NCBI RefSeq assembly: GCF_033193315.1
Contig: NZ_CP136187.1
Coordinates: 1,674,001 to 1,738,000, forward strand
Source: Agathobaculum sp. NTUH-O15-33
GTDB taxonomy: Bacteria > Bacillota > Clostridia > Oscillospirales > Butyricicoccaceae
Direction: 5' to 3'
DNA: 64,000 bases
This document shows, one piece after another, positions 60,407 through 64,000 of the stretch. Position numbers and translations under genes: made by a program. Under the pieces are notes generated by a model. That model saw only the letters and a program-made list of their open reading frames with translations, did no database searches and was not told the origin of the DNA. Position 1 is the stretch's first letter. The number at the start of each line of letters is the position of its first letter.

Positions 60407-60906
60407 TAAAGAAACGGTGGCTTTCCGTATTCGCGGAAAATGAAATCGGCGTGCTGGCCCGTGTGGCGGGCCTGTTCGCGGGGAAAAGCTATAACCTGAA
60501 CAGCCTGACCGTCGGCCCGACCGAGGATCCGACGGTCTCCCGCATGACCATTGGCCTGACGAGCGACGACCGCACCTTTGAGCAGGTCGTTAAGCAGCTC
60601 GACCGCTGCGTCGAAGTGATCAAGGTAATCGATCTGACCGAAACGGCAAGCCACCAGAAGGAATTGCTGTTTGTCAAGGTCCGCGCCTGTACCCGGCAAG
60701 AGATCGACGACCTGTTCCGCTTTGCCGGGGTGTTCTCAGTAAACATAACGGATTATTGCCGCGACGCGGTGCTGCTGGAAAGCACCGCGCCGGAAACCAG
60801 AAACGACGAATTGATCCGCCTGCTGCGCGAGCAGTTTCCGGGGCGCATCGAGATCGTGCGCGGCGGCGGTGTGGCGATCGAGGCAATAGGGCTCGCGGAG
60901 CGGTAA
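60403..60906 (+). CDS. ilvN: Second acetolactate synthase small subunit
   Basis: 167 aa with N-terminal ACT domain (WLSVFAENEIGVLARVAGLFAGKSYNLNSLTVG, read as ENEIGVLARVAGLF) and the C-terminal half ITDYCRDAVLLE ... GVAIEAIGLAER. Overlaps the large-subunit stop (ATGA). The N-Q-V/L-type valine site cannot be judged by eye. Confidence 0.93.
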   Translation: MIKKRWLSVFAENEIGVLARVAGLFAGKSYNLNSLTVGPTEDPTVSRMTIGLTSDDRTFEQVVKQLDRCVEVIKVIDLTETASHQKELLFVKVRACTRQEIDDLFRFAGVFSVNITDYCRDAVLLESTAPETRNDELIRLLREQFPGRIEIVRGGGVAIEAIGLAER

Positions 60907-60921
60907 CGCCGCTCCGCGCCC

Positions 60922-60950
60922 TTGACAGGCAGGGGGGAAAGGCGTACAAT
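60922..60950 (+). promoter_or_regulatory. Promoter of the MarR-TauE unit
   Basis: TTGACA (60922-60927), 17 bp, TACAAT (60945-60950). Confidence 0.85.
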
Positions 60951-60951
60951 C

Positions 60952-60975
60952 ATATTGTTCTAAATAGAACAATAT
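60952..60975 (+). promoter_or_regulatory. MarR operator palindrome
   Basis: ATATTGTTCTA, AA, TAGAACAATAT: perfect 11-bp arms over the transcription start just upstream of the MarR gene, ideal for autorepression. Confidence 0.85.
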
Positions 60976-60996
60976 GGCGAAGGAGGCTTTCCCACG

Positions 60997-61440
60997 ATGG
61001 TCGAACTGATTTCCAATCCCATGCTGGTCAAGCGCCTTTACGGCGAAGCGCTGCGCCCGGTGACGCAGCAATATTCCCTCACGCGGATGGAGCTGGACAT
61101 CCTGCTGTTTCTGGCAAACAACCCCGCGTATGACACGGCGCGGGATATTGTGCGCGTGCGGCTGCTCAGTAAATCACAGGTCTCTGTTTCGCTAGAGGCG
61201 CTGACAAAACGCGGCTGGCTCGCGGCGCATTTGGAGCAGGATAACCGCAAGGTGATGCACCTGTCGCTTTTGCCCGACGCGTATCCGGCGGTAGAGGCGG
61301 GGCGGCGCGCGCAGGATTCATTTTTTGCCGTGCTGTTGCGGGACATTCCCGCGGATGATCTCCGCGTGTTCGAGCGCACGACCCGGCGCATTGCCGCCAA
61401 TATTCGGGAGCATTTCGCGGAGGAGGAAGCAACATGCTGA
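60997..61440 (+). CDS. MarR-family transcriptional regulator
   Basis: 147 aa. Winged helix: SLTRMELDILLFLANNPAYDTARDIVRVRLLSKSQVSVSLEALTKRGWL (read as LLSKSQVSVSLEALTKRGWL), wing EQDNRKVMHLSLL. AAGGAGG precedes the ATG. Overlaps the exporter gene downstream by 7 bp, and has a clear operator at its promoter. The inducer is unknown. Confidence 0.93.
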   Translation: MVELISNPMLVKRLYGEALRPVTQQYSLTRMELDILLFLANNPAYDTARDIVRVRLLSKSQVSVSLEALTKRGWLAAHLEQDNRKVMHLSLLPDAYPAVEAGRRAQDSFFAVLLRDIPADDLRVFERTTRRIAANIREHFAEEEATC

Positions 61441-62204
61441 TCAAATTTATCGTCTGTTTTGCGGCGGGTATCGGCGCGGGGCTTGGCACCGGCTTTGCGG
61501 GCATGAGCGCCGCCGCCGTCATCAGCCCCATGCTGATTACGTTTTTAGGGATGGAGCCGTACACGGCGGTCGGCATCGCGCTGGCGAGCGACGTGCTGGC
61601 AAGCGCCGTGAGCGCATACACCTATTACAGACACAAAAATATTGATGTGAAAAACGGCCTTGTGATGATGGCGTCCGTTCTGGTGTTCACGCTGGCGGGC
61701 AGTTATCTGTCCAGTTTAGTGCCCAGCCATGCGATGGGCAGCTTTTCAGTCGTGATGACGTTCTTCCTCGGCATCAAATTCATCGTTCGGCCCGTGATGA
61801 CCACCAAGGAGAGCATGGGCGCGGTCAGCCCGAAAAAGCGCTTGACGCAGTCGATCGTCTGCGGCGTTGTGATCGGCTTGATCTGCGGCTTTGTCGGCGC
61901 TGGCGGCGGCATGATGATGCTGCTTATCCTGACGAGCGTTTTAGGCTACGAGCTGAAAACCGCGGTGGGCACCAGCGTATTTATCATGACCTTCACCGCG
62001 CTGACCGGCGCGGCGAGCCATTTTGCGATCGGCGGCGCGCCCGACCTTTGGAGTCTGGTGTTCTGCGTGCTCTCCACGCTGCTGTGGGCGCGGCTGGCCG
62101 CGCGTTTCGCCAATAAAGCGCCGGCAATCGTTTTGAACCGCGCGACCGGCGTTGTCCTCACCGTGCTGGGCGCGGCCATTCTTCTGGTAAGATACTTTGG
62201 GTAG
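61434..62204 (+). CDS. TauE/SafE-family anion exporter
   Basis: 256 aa with about eight membrane helices in two similar halves: GIGAGLGTGFAGMSAAAVISPML in the first and GLICGFVGAGGGMMMLLILTSVLG in the second, the family pattern. Such proteins export sulfite, sulfoacetate or related anions. Coupled to MarR. Its stop codon TAG abuts repeat element 5. Confidence 0.9.
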   Translation: MLIKFIVCFAAGIGAGLGTGFAGMSAAAVISPMLITFLGMEPYTAVGIALASDVLASAVSAYTYYRHKNIDVKNGLVMMASVLVFTLAGSYLSSLVPSHAMGSFSVVMTFFLGIKFIVRPVMTTKESMGAVSPKKRLTQSIVCGVVIGLICGFVGAGGGMMMLLILTSVLGYELKTAVGTSVFIMTFTALTGAASHFAIGGAPDLWSLVFCVLSTLLWARLAARFANKAPAIVLNRATGVVLTVLGAAILLVRYFG

Positions 62205-62344
62205 GTAGGAGTTAGGAGATAGGAAGTAGGAGTTAGGAGTTAGGAGTTAGGAGTTAGGAGTTAGGAAGTAGGAGTTAGTAATGAGAATCGCGCGGAGCGC
62301 GATACCTTTAACTCCTAACTCCTACTTCCTAACTCCTAACTAAT
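62203..62344. repeat. Heptamer-arm palindromic element 5
   Basis: Begins at the TauE stop. About ten GTTAGGA/GTAGGA-type units on the left, the complementary units on the right; centre ATCGCGC-GGA-GCGCGAT. The most regular of the five elements. Confidence 0.85.
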
Positions 62345-62386
62345 CTATATTTTGCGTATTATGGCGGGCGAAAATGCAAAATGCTG

Positions 62387-62415
62387 TTGCATGCGCGGGC
62401 GAAAAGCGGTACAAT
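62387..62415 (+). promoter_or_regulatory. Promoter of the DUF2461-exonuclease unit
   Basis: TTGCAT (62387-62392), 17 bp, TACAAT (62410-62415). Confidence 0.7.
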
Positions 62416-62443
62416 GGTATTCAGAAAGGTGGTGCCCTTTTTC

Positions 62444-63145
62444 ATGGCATTCACAGGTTTTTCAGCAGAGGGCATCGACCTGCTGCAACTAAACCGCCTG
62501 CATAACAGCAAGGAATTTTATGAAGCGCATAAGATGGAGATTCGACGCCTCGCAATCGAGCCGTTCCACCGCTTGATCGAAGAGATGGCGCCGACCATGC
62601 TCGAAATCGATCCAAGCTTCGTCACGGTACCCTCCCGCATGGTTTCCCGCGTCCGGCGGGATACCCGCTATACGCACGATAAATCGCTCTACCGCGCCAA
62701 TCTATGGCTCTTTTTCCGCCGCCCCCGCCGCCAGTTCGAGGATGTCCCCTCGTTCTATGTCGAGGTGCACCCGGAATTTTGGGCATATGGCTGCTGGGGC
62801 GCGTTCGGCCGCGGGGAAATGGCCGAAATACGCGACATGATACGCAGGGAAGATAAACTGTTTTTGGACGCGTATAAGGCGGTGCGCGCCTGCCCCGGGG
62901 TGGTTCTCGGCGGCGAGACGTACAAGCGCCCCAAATTCCCGGACGCAAAGCCCGCCTATCAAACTTGGCTGAACCGCAAGCACCTCGGCGTCGACTTCCG
63001 CGAGACCGAGGATTTCGCCCCCATTTTAGACGGCTCGTTCGTGCAGCCGATGCTGCGCACCATGCAAAAGCTCGCCCCGTTTTACCGCCTGCTTTTGGCG
63101 GCCAAGGAGCGCGCCGCGGTCATACCGCGGGAGGCGGCGCGATGA
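62444..63145 (+). CDS. DUF2461 (TIGR02453-type) protein
   Basis: 233 aa. FTGFSAEGIDLLQLNRLHNSKEFYEAHK, RDTRYTHDKSLYRANLWLFF and GGETYKRPK are typical of the family. ATG 62444 follows AAGGTGG; the longer frame from 62381 starts upstream of the promoter -10. Function unknown; overlaps the exonuclease start (ATGA). Confidence 0.88.
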   Translation: MAFTGFSAEGIDLLQLNRLHNSKEFYEAHKMEIRRLAIEPFHRLIEEMAPTMLEIDPSFVTVPSRMVSRVRRDTRYTHDKSLYRANLWLFFRRPRRQFEDVPSFYVEVHPEFWAYGCWGAFGRGEMAEIRDMIRREDKLFLDAYKAVRACPGVVLGGETYKRPKFPDAKPAYQTWLNRKHLGVDFRETEDFAPILDGSFVQPMLRTMQKLAPFYRLLLAAKERAAVIPREAAR

Positions 63146-63771
63146 GATACGTCGCAATGGATTTTGAAACCGGCAACGCTTCGCCGCTGTCGGCTTGTTC
63201 GGTGGGCATTTCGGTGTTCGAGGATCGCGCGCTCGTCCGCAACGAGGTGCAGCTGATCCGGCCCCCGGCCGAGGTGGGCAAGTTCCACTGGGGCAATATC
63301 CGCATCCACGGCATCCGCGAACGCATGGTCGCCAATTCGCCCGCGTTTGACGAGGTATGGCGCGCCCTGCGGGACGACGTATGCGGCGGCGTGCTTGTTT
63401 GCCACAACGCCATGTTTGACACCGCTGTTTTGTGCGCGTGCCTGAACTACTATCATTTGCCCTTGCCGGACTGCGCGTACGTCTGCACCGTCAAGGTATC
63501 GCAGCGCGTATGGCCCGAACTGATCAACCACAAGCTCAACACGGTGAGCGAGGCGCTGGGCATTCCGCTCAACCACCACGAAGCCGGGTCGGACGCGCAG
63601 GCCGCGGGCTTTATTCTGCAGGCGGCCCTGCAAAAGACCGGCTCCGGCGATGTGTGCGAACTCGCGGAGCGGATCGGTATGCGGCTGGGCCGCATTTCTC
63701 CCGCCGGCAAATCGCCGTGCAGCATCGCAAAGGAAGCGTGCGGCAAAACAGCGCGCGCAAACCGCAACTGA
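63142..63771 (+). CDS. 3'-5' exonuclease, DEDD (DnaQ-like) family
   Basis: 209 aa. Exo I MDFETGN, Exo II CHNAMFD, Exo III HHEAGSDAQA, that is DEDD with His in the third motif, as in DnaQ/polymerase epsilon. ATG 63142 overlaps the DUF2461 stop. A frame from 62965 covers the same codons but starts in the wrong gene. Its C-terminal part, about 40 residues, is Lys/Ala-rich and not conserved-looking. Roles in RNA or DNA trimming are possible. Confidence 0.9.
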   Translation: MRYVAMDFETGNASPLSACSVGISVFEDRALVRNEVQLIRPPAEVGKFHWGNIRIHGIRERMVANSPAFDEVWRALRDDVCGGVLVCHNAMFDTAVLCACLNYYHLPLPDCAYVCTVKVSQRVWPELINHKLNTVSEALGIPLNHHEAGSDAQAAGFILQAALQKTGSGDVCELAERIGMRLGRISPAGKSPCSIAKEACGKTARANRN

Positions 63772-63797
63772 CCTATCTGAAAAAGGAGAGGACGAAC

Positions 63798-64000
63798 ATG
63801 AAAAACTACTTTGAAGACATCGATCGCGACGCCATCCGCGCACGTGCCGAGCAAATGCTCGATTACGCGAACGGCGCGAAAAGCTGCGCCTGCCGCTGGA
63901 CCAATTTTGCAATGGATAAGGCGCACGATTTTTCTATTTTTGATTTTGCCGTTCTGAAGGTTTGCCTGCTCTCTCTGGGCCTTTGGCTGGGCTCCTGCTT
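63798..64000 (+). CDS. Unknown protein, cut off by the right edge
   Basis: 67 codons visible from ATG 63798 (AAAAGGAGAGG upstream). The frame runs MKNYFEDIDRDAIRARAEQML, then CACRW, then a hydrophobic segment FDFAVLKVCLLSLGLWLGSC which may be a membrane helix. No family recognised. Confidence 0.6.
   Translation, partial: MKNYFEDIDRDAIRARAEQMLDYANGAKSCACRWTNFAMDKAHDFSIFDFAVLKVCLLSLGLWLGSC

Noticed and set aside
62965..63771. Longer exonuclease starting at 62965
   Set aside because: The first 59 codons overlap the DUF2461 gene out of frame and have no ribosome site; ATG 63142 matches the start of the DEDD fold.

Overview
The window looks like a chromosomal segment of a low-branching Gram-positive anaerobe of the class Clostridia, probably near the Oscillospirales (Butyricicoccaceae/Oscillospiraceae-like). 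The basis is a PolC-type replicase, the pyrH-frr-uppS-cdsA-dxr-rseP-ispG-polC order, a T-box leader, strong Shine-Dalgarno sites, consensus sigma-A promoters, GC-rich codon use in core genes, a rubredoxin/flavin-reductase fusion and a VanZ protein. The genus is inference. I saw no rRNA, tRNA, IS transposase, prophage or CRISPR array.

Layout. 1-18 kb: the 5' two-thirds or so of a leucine-rich-repeat surface protein that runs off the left edge (minus strand); iolD-iolB divergent from an AraC regulator; an MFS exporter; a two-gene ABC transporter behind a leader with a terminator-like hairpin; a DeoR regulator divergent from a split transketolase pair; a MATE exporter; malic enzyme; an orphan pseudopilin; and a separate iolE. 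18-29 kb: the conserved growth cluster pyrH-frr-uppS-cdsA-dxr-rseP-ispG-polC, in which dxr carries a one-base frameshift. 29-36 kb: a histidine operon headed by a HisZ-HisG fusion, followed by hisD-hisB-hisH-hisA-hisF-hisI-hisE, with palindromic repeats in four of its gaps. 36-38 kb: a NimA-like flavoprotein and a cytoplasmic alpha-amylase.

38-44 kb is an AT-richer accessory island. It holds VanZ and other small membrane proteins, a secreted protein with a glycine/alanine-rich hydrophobic centre, and an Agr-type quorum-sensing unit: a 46-residue AgrD-like autoinducer precursor on the minus strand, divergent from a LytTR response regulator and a GHKL sensor kinase. Two 11-bp direct repeats 21 bp apart lie between them. 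No AgrB processing protease is visible in the window. This is the best candidate here for a system worth describing.

44-57 kb: FMN-dependent azoreductase, flavin reductase-rubredoxin fusion, DUF4363/DUF421 pair, then the branched-chain amino-acid operon (T-box, ilvB, ilvN, ilvC, a small Cys-rich protein, ilvD), pyrE, a large membrane protein, and an Lrp regulator with a frameshifted aminotransferase. 57-64 kb: a methyltransferase, a TetR regulator with a palindrome in its own promoter, a second acetolactate synthase (large subunit frameshifted, with an unusual four-Cys insert), a MarR regulator with a near-ideal operator in front of a TauE/SafE exporter, a DUF2461 protein, a DEDD exonuclease and a truncated ORF at the right edge.

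Two global observations. (1) Five hairpin elements with tandem heptamer-like arms and, in most, a conserved GC-rich core sit directly on the stop codon of the upstream gene. (2) Three separate single-locus frameshifts (dxr, aminotransferase, second ilvB), each at or next to a short G run, point to sequencing indels rather than three independent gene deaths, since dxr should be essential where ispG is the neighbour.
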